This document shows positions 14,911 to 23,220 of a stretch of 23,251 nucleotides of DNA, piece after piece (position 1 is the stretch's first letter; the number at the start of each line of letters is the position of its first letter). The position numbers and the translations under genes were made by a program. The stretch is from assembly GCA_964477115.1 (NCBI GenBank), contig CAYZCY010000027.1, forward strand, positions 1 through 23,251, written 5' to 3'. The stretch is from RGIG3135 sp964477115. GTDB lineage: Bacteria; Actinomycetota; Coriobacteriia; Coriobacteriales; Eggerthellaceae. The notes under the pieces were generated by a model. That model worked only from the letters and a program-made list of their open reading frames with translations, was not told the origin of the DNA and did not search any database.

Positions 14911-15537
14911 TTAGTGGTGGCGATGATGACCGCAGCCGCAATCATGGCCGCGATCGTGGTGATGGTGGTGGCCGTGATCATGATCGCATCCGCAATCGTG
15001 GCTATGATCGCGTGCCGCACGTTCAGCGTTCTGGCGCGTGATGGCTTCCTTGAACTCATGGCAGCCGCAGGCACAGCCCGAGCCATGCTGCTCGCGCTCG
15101 ATGGCGCTTTGGCGCACCACCTCGACGAGTTCTATTTCGAAGGTAAGCGCACGCCCAGCAAGCGGATGATTGTGGTCGAGATGCATGACACCATCTTTGA
15201 CCTTAATGCAGGTAACTTGGATCTGCTGGCCGGTCTGAGTGCGCAACACGATGGGCTGCCCAACGGGAATCTGCTCCCAGTTGGGCATGAGGTCGCAGGG
15301 GATTTGCTCAACGAAGTCGCCACGCCATTCCCCATAGGCTTCAGCGGGCCTAAGGCGAACCGTACGGCGCTCACCCTGCTCCATCTCGAAGACAGCCTTA
15401 TCGAAACCGGGAATCATCTGGCCGGCGCCTACGGAAAACTCAATGGGCTCGCCGCGTTTGTAGCTGTTGTCAAACTCGGTTCCGTCATCAAGCATGCCCA
15501 CGTAGTGGACTCGCACCTTTTGACCAATCGCAACCAT
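14911..15537 (-). CDS. slyD: SlyD-like FKBP peptidyl-prolyl isomerase with His/Cys-rich metal-binding tail
   Basis: The protein has 208 aa from the ATG at 15537 (GAAGGTG upstream); a longer start at 15618 adds 27 residues with no domain support. The FKBP domain begins GQKVRVHYVGMLDDGTEFDNS and closes with HPLAGRALTFEIELVEV. An insert-in-flap chaperone segment lies between (about 66-128), as in SlyD. The tail from 150 has Cys155, 157 and 159 and then alternating His, Asp and Cys to the end, a nickel/zinc-binding tail. SlyD-type proteins fold substrates, deliver nickel to hydrogenases and bind Tat-dependent proteins. Here the gene leads the operon encoding the two-component system for a molybdoenzyme, so a role in enzyme maturation is possible. 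Confidence 0.93.
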   Translation of the reverse strand: MVAIGQKVRVHYVGMLDDGTEFDNSYKRGEPIEFSVGAGQMIPGFDKAVFEMEQGERRTVRLRPAEAYGEWRGDFVEQIPCDLMPNWEQIPVGQPIVLRTQTGQQIQVTCIKVKDGVMHLDHNHPLAGRALTFEIELVEVVRQSAIEREQHGSGCACGCHEFKEAITRQNAERAARDHSHDCGCDHDHGHHHHHDRGHDCGCGHHRHH

Positions 15538-15644
15538 GCGCTCACCTTCCCGACTATTTGAACGATGCGCGGTCGGCGCCTGGGCGCCAGCATGTGCGCA
15601 AGGGCCCACAACACGCAATCCACGCTTTTCGAGGTATCAGCTTC

Positions 15645-15674
15645 ATATTACGAAATATGCCCCAGTATCTTGAA
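15645..15674 (-). promoter_or_regulatory. Putative promoter of the slyD-kinase-regulator operon
   Basis: The minus strand has TAATAT (15645-15650), an 18-bp spacer and a weak -35 TTCAAG (15669-15674). CATATT/AATATG (15644-15659) forms a dyad over the -10 box. The predicted start near 15638 gives a leader of about 100 nt. Confidence 0.45.
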
Positions 15675-15712
15675 GTTCGCCCAACGCACAATGCGGCGCT
15701 CGGAGGCAAAAG

Positions 15713-15726
15713 TGGCCATTCGGCTA
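15713..15726 (-). promoter_or_regulatory. Operator site of the TAGCC-N4-GGCTA type ahead of slyD
   Basis: On the minus strand it reads TAGCCGAATGGCCA, matching the molybdoenzyme-operon dyads at nearly every position. It lies about 80 bp upstream of the predicted slyD start. A partial second copy (GGCCATT, 15744-15750) follows 30 bp away. Flanking AAAGT and ACTTTT also allow a hairpin that might end the his operon, so a terminator role cannot be excluded. Confidence 0.5.
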
Positions 15727-15777
15727 CTTTAACTGCGCAAACAGGCCATTGAGCAATCGACGGGGCACCGCCGAGGA

Positions 15778-16098
15778 CTATTCGCTCAAGCTGCGATAAA
15801 AACAGGTGCGCGCGCCGGTATGACAGGCCGGACCCGCTGGCTCTACCAGGGCAAGCAAGGTGTCGCCATCGCAGTCATAGCGAAGATCCACCAGCTTCTG
15901 GGTGTTACCGCTGGTTGCGCCCTTATGCCAAATCTCCTGACGGCTGCGCGACCAGAACACGGTATCCCCCACCTCAAAGGTCAAACGCAGGGATTCTTCG
16001 TTCATCCACGCCATCATGAGCACGTCTTTTGTATGCACGTCCTGAACAATGCAGGGCACAAGACCGTCATCGTTGAACTTGATATCGGCAAAGGACAT
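15778..16098 (-). CDS. hisI: Phosphoribosyl-AMP cyclohydrolase
   Basis: The protein has 106 aa, the monofunctional length without a HisE domain. It opens the purine ring of phosphoribosyl-AMP, the third step of histidine synthesis. Metal sites are visible: YDCDGD (Asp75, Asp77, Asp79 for magnesium) and Cys76, Cys92 and Cys99 (zinc). SRSRQEIWHKGATSGN is the family signature. It is the last his gene seen here, 33 nt after hisF, with AGAGGA eight bases before its ATG. The phosphoribosyl-ATP pyrophosphatase (HisE) must be encoded elsewhere. Confidence 0.97.
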   Translation of the reverse strand: MSFADIKFNDDGLVPCIVQDVHTKDVLMMAWMNEESLRLTFEVGDTVFWSRSRQEIWHKGATSGNTQKLVDLRYDCDGDTLLALVEPAGPACHTGARTCFYRSLSE

Positions 16099-16131
16099 GA
16101 CAGTTCCTCTTTCCAGCAGGCGTAAAACGCT

Positions 16132-16896
16132 TTACAGGCGCACCGGGATACCCTGCGCGCGCATGTATTCCTTCACTTCGCGCACGGTAAGCTCTCCGAA
16201 GTGGAACACGCTCGCGGCGAGCACGGCATCCGCCTCGCCTTCGATAATGCCTTCCGCAAAATGCTCGATGGACCCCACGCCACCCGATGCAATGACGGGA
16301 ATGTCCACGGCGCGCGCAATGGTGCGCGTGAGGTGACAGTCAAAGCCATCGCGGCTACCGTCGCGATCCATGCTCGTAAGCAGAATTTCACCGGCGCCGC
16401 GGCGCGCAGCCTCGCGAGCCCACTCGACGGCATCGATACCCGTAGCCTTACGTCCACCCGCCACGTAGACTTCCCACTTGTTGGGGTTACCGGCGACGCT
16501 TTTCGCATCGATGGCGCAGACCACGGCCTGCGTTCCAAAAGCTGCCGCAGCCAAAGTCAGAAGCTCGGGGTTAGCGATGGCCGCCGAATTGACGGAAACC
16601 TTGTCGGCGCCCGCTGCGATCATGCGGCGCATGTCGGCCACGGTGCGGAAGCCGCCACCCACGCAATAGGGCAGATGCAGCTGTTCGCTCGCGCGGCTCG
16701 CCAGGTCAATGGTGGTAGCACGATCGTCGCTCGTGGCCGTGATGTCGAGGAAGATCACCTCGTCGGCCTTCTGCTCGTCGTAGCGCTGCGCGAGCTCAAT
16801 GGGATCGCCCGCATCGCGCAGGTTGACGAAGTTGACACCCTTGACCACACGGCCGCCTTTGACGTCCATGCACGGGATGACGCGTTTCGTTAGCAT
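16132..16896 (-). CDS. hisF: Imidazole glycerol phosphate synthase cyclase subunit
   Basis: The protein has 254 aa from the ATG at 16896, preceded by GGGAGG four bases upstream; an ATG 15 nt earlier is less well placed. It is a (beta/alpha)8 barrel with the two catalytic aspartates in IPCMDVKGG and LTSMDRDGSRDG. It condenses PRFAR with ammonia supplied by HisH, giving IGP and AICAR. The start overlaps the hisA stop by 7 nt (ATGCTAA), so the two are co-translated. Confidence 0.98.
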   Translation of the reverse strand: MLTKRVIPCMDVKGGRVVKGVNFVNLRDAGDPIELAQRYDEQKADEVIFLDITATSDDRATTIDLASRASEQLHLPYCVGGGFRTVADMRRMIAAGADKVSVNSAAIANPELLTLAAAAFGTQAVVCAIDAKSVAGNPNKWEVYVAGGRKATGIDAVEWAREAARRGAGEILLTSMDRDGSRDGFDCHLTRTIARAVDIPVIASGGVGSIEHFAEGIIEGEADAVLAASVFHFGELTVREVKEYMRAQGIPVRL

Positions 16897-17621
16897 GATG
16901 CCTCCCTGCAAGCCGCCACGCCCTCGGCGAGATCAAGCGTGCCCTCGTAGATGGCGCGGCCGGTGATGATGCCCTCGATCGAAGCGGCCACCGGAGCCAG
17001 ACGCTCGATGTCGGCGATGCTCGCAACTCCGCCCGAGGCGATGACGGGATGCCCGAAGGCGGCCGCCATGCGCTCATAAGCCTCGCGCTCGATACCCGTC
17101 TGCATGCCATCGCGTGCGATGTCGGTGTAGATCAGATGGCGATAGCCAAGCTTGCTCATCTCGGCAGCCAAATCAGTCGCGGCAACGCCCGAGCCCTCAC
17201 GCCAACCGGCAACGGCCACTTCCCCACCCTTGGCGTCGATGCCGGCAGCCAGCATGTCGCCATAGGTTTCGATGGCAGCCTGGGCGAATTCGGGATCGCG
17301 CACAAGCGCGGTACCGAGAACCATGCGGCTCACACCCGCATCGGCCAAACGAGCCAGCACATCCAGGGAGCGAAGCCCACCGCCCACCTCGATCTTGAGC
17401 TTGGTGCATCGCAGGATGCGCTCGATGATCTCGATGTTTTCGGGCAGCCCCGACTTGGCGCCGTTGAGGTCCACCATGTGAATCCACTCGGCACCCGCCT
17501 CCTCGAAGATCTGAGCTTGCGCCGCCGGATCCTCGTTGTACACGGTCACCTGATTGTAGTCTCCCTTGGCAAGGCGCACGGCGCGCCCGTCAAGAATGTC
17601 GATGGCGGGAAGAAGATACAT
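16890..17621 (-). CDS. hisA: ProFAR isomerase (HisA)
   Basis: The protein has 243 aa and is a (beta/alpha)8 barrel. The catalytic aspartates lie in LLPAIDILDGRAVRL and YTDIARDGMQTG; phosphate loops GGLRS and ASGGV are present. It isomerises the aminoaldose ProFAR to the ketose PRFAR. In some actinobacteria this protein (PriA) also serves as TrpF; the sequence alone does not decide that here. AGGAGG at 17629-17634 precedes the ATG, and the hisH stop is 13 nt upstream. Confidence 0.97.
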   Translation of the reverse strand: MYLLPAIDILDGRAVRLAKGDYNQVTVYNEDPAAQAQIFEEAGAEWIHMVDLNGAKSGLPENIEIIERILRCTKLKIEVGGGLRSLDVLARLADAGVSRMVLGTALVRDPEFAQAAIETYGDMLAAGIDAKGGEVAVAGWREGSGVAATDLAAEMSKLGYRHLIYTDIARDGMQTGIEREAYERMAAAFGHPVIASGGVASIADIERLAPVAASIEGIITGRAIYEGTLDLAEGVAACREASC

Positions 17622-17634
17622 GGATAGGCCTCCT

Positions 17635-18303
17635 CTAGCGCTGGTTCACGATGCGTACGAAATTGCGCAGCATGCGCGCGCCCGCATCGGAGCTTTTCTC
17701 GGGGTGGAACTGAACGCCGAACGCGTGGTCCTTGTACTGAACCACGCAGGGGAAGGTAAGCGAGTGGGTGGTGACGGCAACGCTTGCCGGGGTATCCGGC
17801 GCCGCATAGCTGTGCGTAAAGTAAAAGTACTCGCCCGGGACTATGCCCTCGAACAGGGGGCAGTCCTGCTCAGCGGAGCCGAGGTAGTCGATGGAATTCC
17901 AGCCTACATGCGGAATCTTGTAGCTGCTGCCCCGAGCGTCGAGGCGCGGCAATCGGCCCACCACGCCGGGAAGGATGGCAAGCCCCTTCGGGCGAATGGG
18001 GTCTGCGTCCTGGTCGGTGACGAGCTCACCTTCCTCACCTTCTTCGAACATGAGATGCATGCCGAGGCAAATGCCCAGGAAGGGAACGCCCTGGTTCACC
18101 GCATTGCGGATGACCTCCATCTGCCCGAGCTCGTTCATGGTCTCAGCCGCATCGGCGAAGGCGCCAACGCCGGGCAGCACGATAGCATCGGCTGATGCGA
18201 TAACAGCGGGGTCGTCGGTTATGCGAGCGTCGCCGCCAACGGCGATGAGGCCGCGTTCGACGCTTTTGAGGTTTCCCTTGTGGTAGTCAACAACAGCTAT
18301 CAC
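17635..18303 (-). CDS. hisH: Imidazole glycerol phosphate synthase glutaminase subunit
   Basis: The protein has 222 aa and is a class I glutamine amidotransferase. The nucleophile is Cys79 in FLGICLGMHLMF, and the His/Glu pair is in FGVQFHPEKSSDAG. It releases ammonia from glutamine and channels it to HisF. The start is a GTG whose first base is the last base of the hisB stop (TAGTG), indicating coupled translation. Confidence 0.97.
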   Translation of the reverse strand: MIAVVDYHKGNLKSVERGLIAVGGDARITDDPAVIASADAIVLPGVGAFADAAETMNELGQMEVIRNAVNQGVPFLGICLGMHLMFEEGEEGELVTDQDADPIRPKGLAILPGVVGRLPRLDARGSSYKIPHVGWNSIDYLGSAEQDCPLFEGIVPGEYFYFTHSYAAPDTPASVAVTTHSLTFPCVVQYKDHAFGVQFHPEKSSDAGARMLRNFVRIVNQR

Positions 18304-18896
18304 TACAGCGCACCCTTCGTCGTAGGAAGCTCGCCTGCGATGCGCGGGTTGATGGCGCAGGCCTCGCCGAGCGCGCGGCCTGCGGCCTTGAAGGCAGCCT
18401 CGATGATGTGGTGCACGTTTTCACCAGCGATCTCGCGCATATGCAGCGTGATGCCCGCGTTGGTGGCAAGCGCGATGAAGAACTCCTTGGCAAGCTGCGT
18501 GTCGAAATCCCCCACCATACCGAAGGGCAAATCGAGGTCGAAGTGCAGCTGCCCGCGACCGGAGATGTCAAGTGCCGCATGGACAAGGGCCTCGTCCATG
18601 GGAACAAACTGCGATCCGAAGCGGTTGATGCCGCGCTTGTCGGCCAGCGCCTGCGCGATGGCCTGACCGAGCACGATGCCCGTGTCCTCAACGGTGTGAT
18701 GGCCGTCAATCTCGAGGTCGCCCTGAGCCTGCACCTTGAGGTCGAACAGGCCATGGCGGCCAAAGGCGTTCAGCATGTGATCAAAAAAGCCCACGCCCGT
18801 GCTGGCCTCGACCTTGCCCGTGCCGTCGAGATTGATTTCAACCGTAATGTTGGTTTCCTTGGTGGTGCGCACCACCTGAGCAACGCGAGCGCTCAT
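18303..18896 (-). CDS. hisB: Imidazoleglycerol-phosphate dehydratase
   Basis: The protein has 197 aa, the monofunctional form without a phosphatase domain. Metal-binding motifs GFFDHML, DGHHTVEDTG and GENVHHIIEAAFKA are intact. It dehydrates IGP to imidazole acetol phosphate. Its ATG overlaps the hisC stop (ATGA). A histidinol-phosphatase must be supplied from elsewhere. Confidence 0.98.
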   Translation of the reverse strand: MSARVAQVVRTTKETNITVEINLDGTGKVEASTGVGFFDHMLNAFGRHGLFDLKVQAQGDLEIDGHHTVEDTGIVLGQAIAQALADKRGINRFGSQFVPMDEALVHAALDISGRGQLHFDLDLPFGMVGDFDTQLAKEFFIALATNAGITLHMREIAGENVHHIIEAAFKAAGRALGEACAINPRIAGELPTTKGAL

Positions 18897-19972
18897 CGGC
18901 TTTCCTTTCCCTGCGAAACAAACTCCCCCAACACGCTGAGGAAGGCGTCGTTTTGATCCTTCGTGCCAATGGTGACACGCAAAGTACCCTCAAGACCAGC
19001 GGATTTGCTGAAATCCCTCACCAGAATGCCGCGGGCGTAGAGATATTCCCAAGCCTGCGCCGCGCCATCGAGCGAAAACAGGATGTAATTCGCGTCCGAG
19101 GGATAGGGCGTGACACCCTCGATGGCCGCAAGCGCGTCCATGACGCGGGCGCGCTCGGACACGATGGCGCGAATACCTGGCTCGAACTTCGCGCGATTGG
19201 CGTACACCACGCGCGCGATGGCCTGCGACACGGCGTCAACCGAATAGGGCTGGCGAACCTTGATGAACTCGCGGATGACGTCCGGGTGAGCCATGATGTA
19301 GCCCATGCGCACGCCAGCAAGCGAATAAGCCTTGGAGAAGGTACGCAGCACCACGAGGTTCTTGTGCTTGCCAAGCTGCGGGACCATCGTCTGCCCCGAG
19401 AACTCGAAGTAGGCCTCGTCCACCATGACGAGCGCATCAGTGCTCTCAAGCAAACGCTCGAGGAAGGCCTGCGGCGCGTCTTGGCCGGTGGGGTTGTTGG
19501 GGCTCGTGATGACCACGAAGTCGATGTCGCCCCGAGAGACGCGCTCGATCACCGCTTCCTCGTCGATGGCGTAGTTGTCAAGGCGCGCAACGTTGACCAC
19601 CTCAGTACCCGTCAGGCGAGCATTGGCTGCATACACGGAGAAGGTGGGCGGCACGTTGAGGAACTTGCGGCCAGGTCCTCCCCAAGCAAGCGCCATGTTG
19701 AACAGCAGCTCATCGCCACCGTTTCCCACGAGCACCCAGTCGCGATCAAGGCCGTTGGCCTCGGCGATGAGGTCGCGCAGGTCGTTTGCCAGCGGGTCGG
19801 GATAGCGATTGAACGCCACCTTCTCTATCTCGCGGATGATTTCAGCACGGATGGATGCCTCGACATCGCAAGGGTTTTCGTTTGCGGAGAGGAAGGCCTC
19901 TGCCGGCAGGTACTTAGGATCGTAAGGAACGAGCCCGTCAAGCTGGGGGGCGCTTGCGCGAACGGTGTCCAT
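18893..19972 (-). CDS. hisC: Histidinol-phosphate aminotransferase
   Basis: The protein has 359 aa, a fold-type I PLP aminotransferase. Landmarks are NENP at the N-terminus, NGGDELL, TSPNNPTG, VDEAYFEF, and TFSKAYSLAGVRMGY with the PLP lysine Lys214. It transfers the amino group from glutamate to imidazole acetol phosphate. It starts 2 nt after the hisD stop. Confidence 0.97.
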   Translation of the reverse strand: MDTVRASAPQLDGLVPYDPKYLPAEAFLSANENPCDVEASIRAEIIREIEKVAFNRYPDPLANDLRDLIAEANGLDRDWVLVGNGGDELLFNMALAWGGPGRKFLNVPPTFSVYAANARLTGTEVVNVARLDNYAIDEEAVIERVSRGDIDFVVITSPNNPTGQDAPQAFLERLLESTDALVMVDEAYFEFSGQTMVPQLGKHKNLVVLRTFSKAYSLAGVRMGYIMAHPDVIREFIKVRQPYSVDAVSQAIARVVYANRAKFEPGIRAIVSERARVMDALAAIEGVTPYPSDANYILFSLDGAAQAWEYLYARGILVRDFSKSAGLEGTLRVTIGTKDQNDAFLSVLGEFVSQGKESR

Positions 19973-19974
19973 AC

Positions 19975-21288
19975 CTACTCGCCCGCCTTTGCGATGCCGC
20001 GAGCCTCAAGGGCGGCCATGCGCTCGCGCACGCTTTGCGCGTGAGCCCACAGACCCTCGTGATCGGCAATGCGCGTGACAGCTGCCGCATCGTTTGCCAA
20101 GGCGGCGGGCGTGTACTGGATGACGCTCGACTTCTTTACGAACTCATCGACGGAAAGCGGGCTCGAGTAGCGCGCGGTGCCGCCGGTGGGAAGCGTGTGA
20201 TTGGGGCCGGCCACGTAATCGCCGAGGGCCTCGCAGGTCCATTCGCCGAGGAAGATGGCGCCGGCGTTGCGAATACCGCCGAGCAAGTCCATGGCGTTTT
20301 CGACGTGCATTTCGAGGTGCTCGGGGGCGATGACGTTCACCGCGTCGAGCGCCTGATCCATGTCCTGGCACACCACGATGAGGCCCTGGTCGTTCAGGGA
20401 GCTCATAGTGATGTCGGCGCGGGGAGACTTCTTCACATGATTGGCAATGGCGGCTTCCACTTTGTCGGCATACTGCTCGCTGAAGGTGACGAGGTAGCAC
20501 GCAGCCAGCGGGTCGTGCTCGGCCTGGGCCATGAGGTCGATGGCGACAAGCGCCGGGTCAGCCGCCTCATCGGCAACCACGCACACCTCGGAGGGGCCTG
20601 CGATCATGTCGATGCCCACATCGCCCGAGACGATCTTTTTCGCTGCGGCCACAAAAGCGTTGCCGGGGCCGGTCACCTTGGCTACGGGGGCGATGCTTTC
20701 GGTGCCGTAAGCCAGAGCGCCAACTGCCTGAGCGCCGCCAACGGTGTAGATCTCGGTCACGCCCGCGATGCTGCAAGCAGCCAGGATGGCCGAGTCGAGG
20801 GTGCCGTCCTTGGTCGGCGGGGTAACGCACACGATGCGCTTGACGCCGGCAACCTGGGCGGGAAGGGCGTTCATGAGAACCGTCGAGGGATAGAGCGCAC
20901 GACCACCCGGCACGTAGATGCCGACGGAGTCAAGCGGGCTTACCTTCGCACCCAAAATAGCGCCGTCCTCGCGGGCGAAGAACCAGCTCTGCTGCTTCTG
21001 ACGCTCATGGAAGTCGCGGATCTGCCTTGCGGCGTGGCGAAGGGCCTCAAGCGTTTCGGGCTCGACCGCATCAAGGGCGGCCTCGATGGCCTCGGGCTTT
21101 ACGCGGAAATCCTCGATGAGGACGCCATCGAACCTCTCCGTGAAATCACGCAAAGCGGCGTCGCCGCGCGTGCGCACTTCCTCGATGATGGAGGTTGCGG
21201 CGGTGAGCGCCTTGGCGTTGAAGGCGCCGGTGCGGTTGATGTAGGTGCTGTCGAACTGTTCGTTCTGGGCAAGCTTAACTCGACGCAT
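19975..21288 (-). CDS. hisD: Histidinol dehydrogenase
   Basis: The protein has 437 aa, the usual length. AGPSEVCVVADE, IAPEHLEMH (catalytic Glu-His) and AGPNHTLPTGGTARYSSPL (zinc and substrate region) are intact. It catalyses the last two NAD-dependent oxidations of histidinol to histidine. AAAGGAG, which also spans the end of hisG, lies six bases before the ATG. Only 3 nt separate it from the hisG stop. Confidence 0.98.
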   Translation of the reverse strand: MRRVKLAQNEQFDSTYINRTGAFNAKALTAATSIIEEVRTRGDAALRDFTERFDGVLIEDFRVKPEAIEAALDAVEPETLEALRHAARQIRDFHERQKQQSWFFAREDGAILGAKVSPLDSVGIYVPGGRALYPSTVLMNALPAQVAGVKRIVCVTPPTKDGTLDSAILAACSIAGVTEIYTVGGAQAVGALAYGTESIAPVAKVTGPGNAFVAAAKKIVSGDVGIDMIAGPSEVCVVADEAADPALVAIDLMAQAEHDPLAACYLVTFSEQYADKVEAAIANHVKKSPRADITMSSLNDQGLIVVCQDMDQALDAVNVIAPEHLEMHVENAMDLLGGIRNAGAIFLGEWTCEALGDYVAGPNHTLPTGGTARYSSPLSVDEFVKKSSVIQYTPAALANDAAAVTRIADHEGLWAHAQSVRERMAALEARGIAKAGE

Positions 21289-21291
21289 GGA

Positions 21292-21983
21292 TTACTCCTT
21301 TACCTGCTGCTCGAGGGTTTGGGCAAGTTTTACGATGCGCTCATCCGTGCGGAAGGCGCAGGTGTTGGCGAAGAATCGGGCGGTGGAGGCCAGAACCTCT
21401 TCCACGATGCACAGGTTGTTTTCGCGCAGGGTGGTGCCGGTGGCCGTGATGTCGACGATACGCTCGGCCATGCCCGTGAGGGGCGCGAGCTCGATGTTGC
21501 CGTGCAGCTTCACGATCTCGACCTGCGTGCCCGTCTTGGCGTAGTGCGCGCGCGTGATCTTGGGATACTTCGTGGCCACGCGGATGGAGCCCAGGGTGCG
21601 ATAGTGCTCCTCGATGGCCTCGCTCGTGCCCTCCATTTCGGCTACGACGAAGCGGCAGCCGCCGAACTTGAGGTCAACGAGCTCCACCGCATCGGGCGAG
21701 GCCTCGAGCAGCGAGTCCTTTCCGCAGATGCCGCAGTCGGCAGCGCCAAGCGCCACGAACACGGGTGCGTCGGTGGGACGAACGATGATGTAGTCGACGC
21801 CGGGATTGCTGATGATGAGCTGGCGTCCCGGGTTGTCGAGGCCGGTAACGTCAAGGCCCGCGCGGGCGAGGCACTCGATGGCGCCCTTGTTGAGCGAGCC
21901 CTTGGGAACGGCAATGCGCAGGGGGCGGGCAGGCGTCGACTGCGCCGCAGCGTCTGCGGAAGCGGGGCGCTCACCTTCCCCAG
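21292..21983 (-). CDS. hisG: ATP phosphoribosyltransferase catalytic domain, short form (5' end meets the assembly gap)
   Basis: The readable frame runs from the gap to the stop at 21292, about 229 codons. The true HisG core begins LRIAVPKGSLNKGA, and later has CGICGKDSL, FGGCRFVVAE and the PRPP loop ITATGTTLRENNL. It ends without the C-terminal regulatory ACT-like domain, so it is the short HisG that needs HisZ. It commits ATP and PRPP to histidine synthesis. No ATG, GTG or TTG exists in frame between the gap and the core. The frame upstream of the core is a Gly/Glu/Ala/Pro linker that continues the HisZ frame once the duplicated 22 bp are merged, so this is probably the second half of a HisZ-HisG fusion. 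Confidence 0.9.
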
Positions 21984-22105
21984 NNNNNNNNNNNNNNNNN
22001 NNNNNNNNNNNNNNNNNNNNNNNNNNNNNNNNNNNNNNNNNNNNNNNNNNNNNNNNNNNNNNNNNNNNNNNNNNNNNNNNNNNGCGGGGCGCTCACCTTC
22101 CCCAG
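21962..22105. repeat. 22-bp direct repeat on both sides of the N run
   Basis: The 22 bases at 21962-21983 recur exactly at 22084-22105, immediately left and right of the Ns. This is what unmerged overlapping contig ends look like. A genuine tandem repeat in the linker is the alternative. Confidence 0.95.
21984..22083. other. Assembly gap (100 N)
   Basis: Exactly 100 undetermined bases between hisZ and hisG. The round number suggests a placeholder rather than a measured distance. Taken at face value it would break the reading frame. Confidence 1.
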
Positions 22106-23108
22106 CCTTTTTCTCCTTGCTCGAAGCCTCCATGGCCTGCTCGAGCGTAAATGCGAAACCAGCTGCGGGGCGGGACTCGCCGTAAGCGCTGATCATGTTG
22201 TCGTAGCGACCGCCCGAACCGAGCTCGGTGCCCAGGTAGGGCGAATAGGCCTCGAAGACAATGCCCGTGTAGTAATCGAAGGAGCTCATGACCGAGAAGT
22301 CGACGAGAATGCGATCGGCCAAACCCGCCTCGGCGAGCAAGTCGTAGGTCTTCTCGAAGTCATCGAGACCGTCGATGCAGCCGAGCGGAGTCACCAGGGC
22401 GCGAACGTTTTCGATGGCTTCTCGGCCGCCGCGAATACGGGGCAGCGCGCGGATGGCGGATGCGTAAGCCGGGGCAACGCCTGTGATGTCCATGCCGAGC
22501 TCAACGGCGTTAAGTGCCGTCAAGCGATCGAGTTCGACGAAGTTGGAGCTGTGGTAGGCCTCGAGCACGCTTGCTTTCCAGACGGCGGGAGCGCCCGAAC
22601 GATCGAGCAGTGCACGAAGGACGCCGACCGTCGCCACGGCGAGCGAGAACTGCTGAACGCCGGCTACCTGCAAGGCCTCGGTCAGAAGGCCGATGACCTC
22701 GGCGTCAGCCTGCGGACCCGACTCGCCGATGCACTCGATACCCATCTGGGTGACCTCGCGTGCTTCTGCCTGACTCTTGCTTTCCGCCTCGCGGAAGACG
22801 CGCTGGGTATAGCGGAAGCGCATCGGATCGGTCTGGCCCGAAAGGCGCGTTGCGCACATACGCGCAACCTGAAGGGTGACGTCGGGGCGCATGGCCAGAA
22901 GATCGCCGCGGGAATCGAAGAACTTAAAGGAGGAGCCGGGGAGGCGGCCGCCTGCACGCATGACGTCCATGACCTCAAGCGTAGGCGTTTCGATGGGAAG
23001 ATAACCGCGGTCGGCAAAGAGCTGCTGAACGCTGCGCGTAATGCGCTCGCGGACGATGGCCTCCTCGGCCAGGATATCGCGAAAACCAGAGGGTGTTACG
23101 AGATTCAC
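22084..23108 (-). CDS. hisZ: ATP phosphoribosyltransferase regulatory subunit HisZ (3' end meets the assembly gap)
   Basis: About 341 codons from a GTG at 23108, with AAGGA seven bases upstream. It is a class II histidyl-tRNA synthetase-like fold: TPSGFRDILAEEA, ETPTLEV, MRPDVTLQVARM and RYTQRVFREAE are the motif 1 and 2 regions, and GSGGRYDNMI is near the end. HisZ proteins lack tRNA charging and instead assemble with short HisG to make it active and histidine-sensitive. It has no stop before the gap. Its last residues (EASSKEKKAGEGERP) lead in frame into the HisG linker when the 22-bp duplicate is merged, giving one 565-codon frame. It is the first gene of the his operon. Confidence 0.93.
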
Positions 23109-23191
23109 GTGCTATTCCTTCTTCGCAAAAACGCCGCCGAACTGGTTGTCCGCGCGGCGCGATTCTCAATCGCATGACTTGTGTGACGAAC

Positions 23192-23220
23192 CATATATGG
23201 TAACGCTTTTGCCCTCCCAA
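23192..23220 (-). promoter_or_regulatory. Putative his operon promoter with palindrome over the -10 box
   Basis: The minus strand has TTGGGA (23215-23220), a 17-bp spacer and TATATG (23192-23197). The perfect 12-bp palindrome ACCATATATGGT (23190-23201) covers the -10 box. CCTCCC-AAA-GGGAGG (23213-23227) overlaps the -35. No his leader peptide or T-box is seen in the 84 bp to the start codon. Confidence 0.5.

Noticed and set aside
19954..22185. A 743-codon plus-strand frame across hisD, hisG and the gap
   Set aside because: It is antisense to conserved his genes and runs through the Ns.
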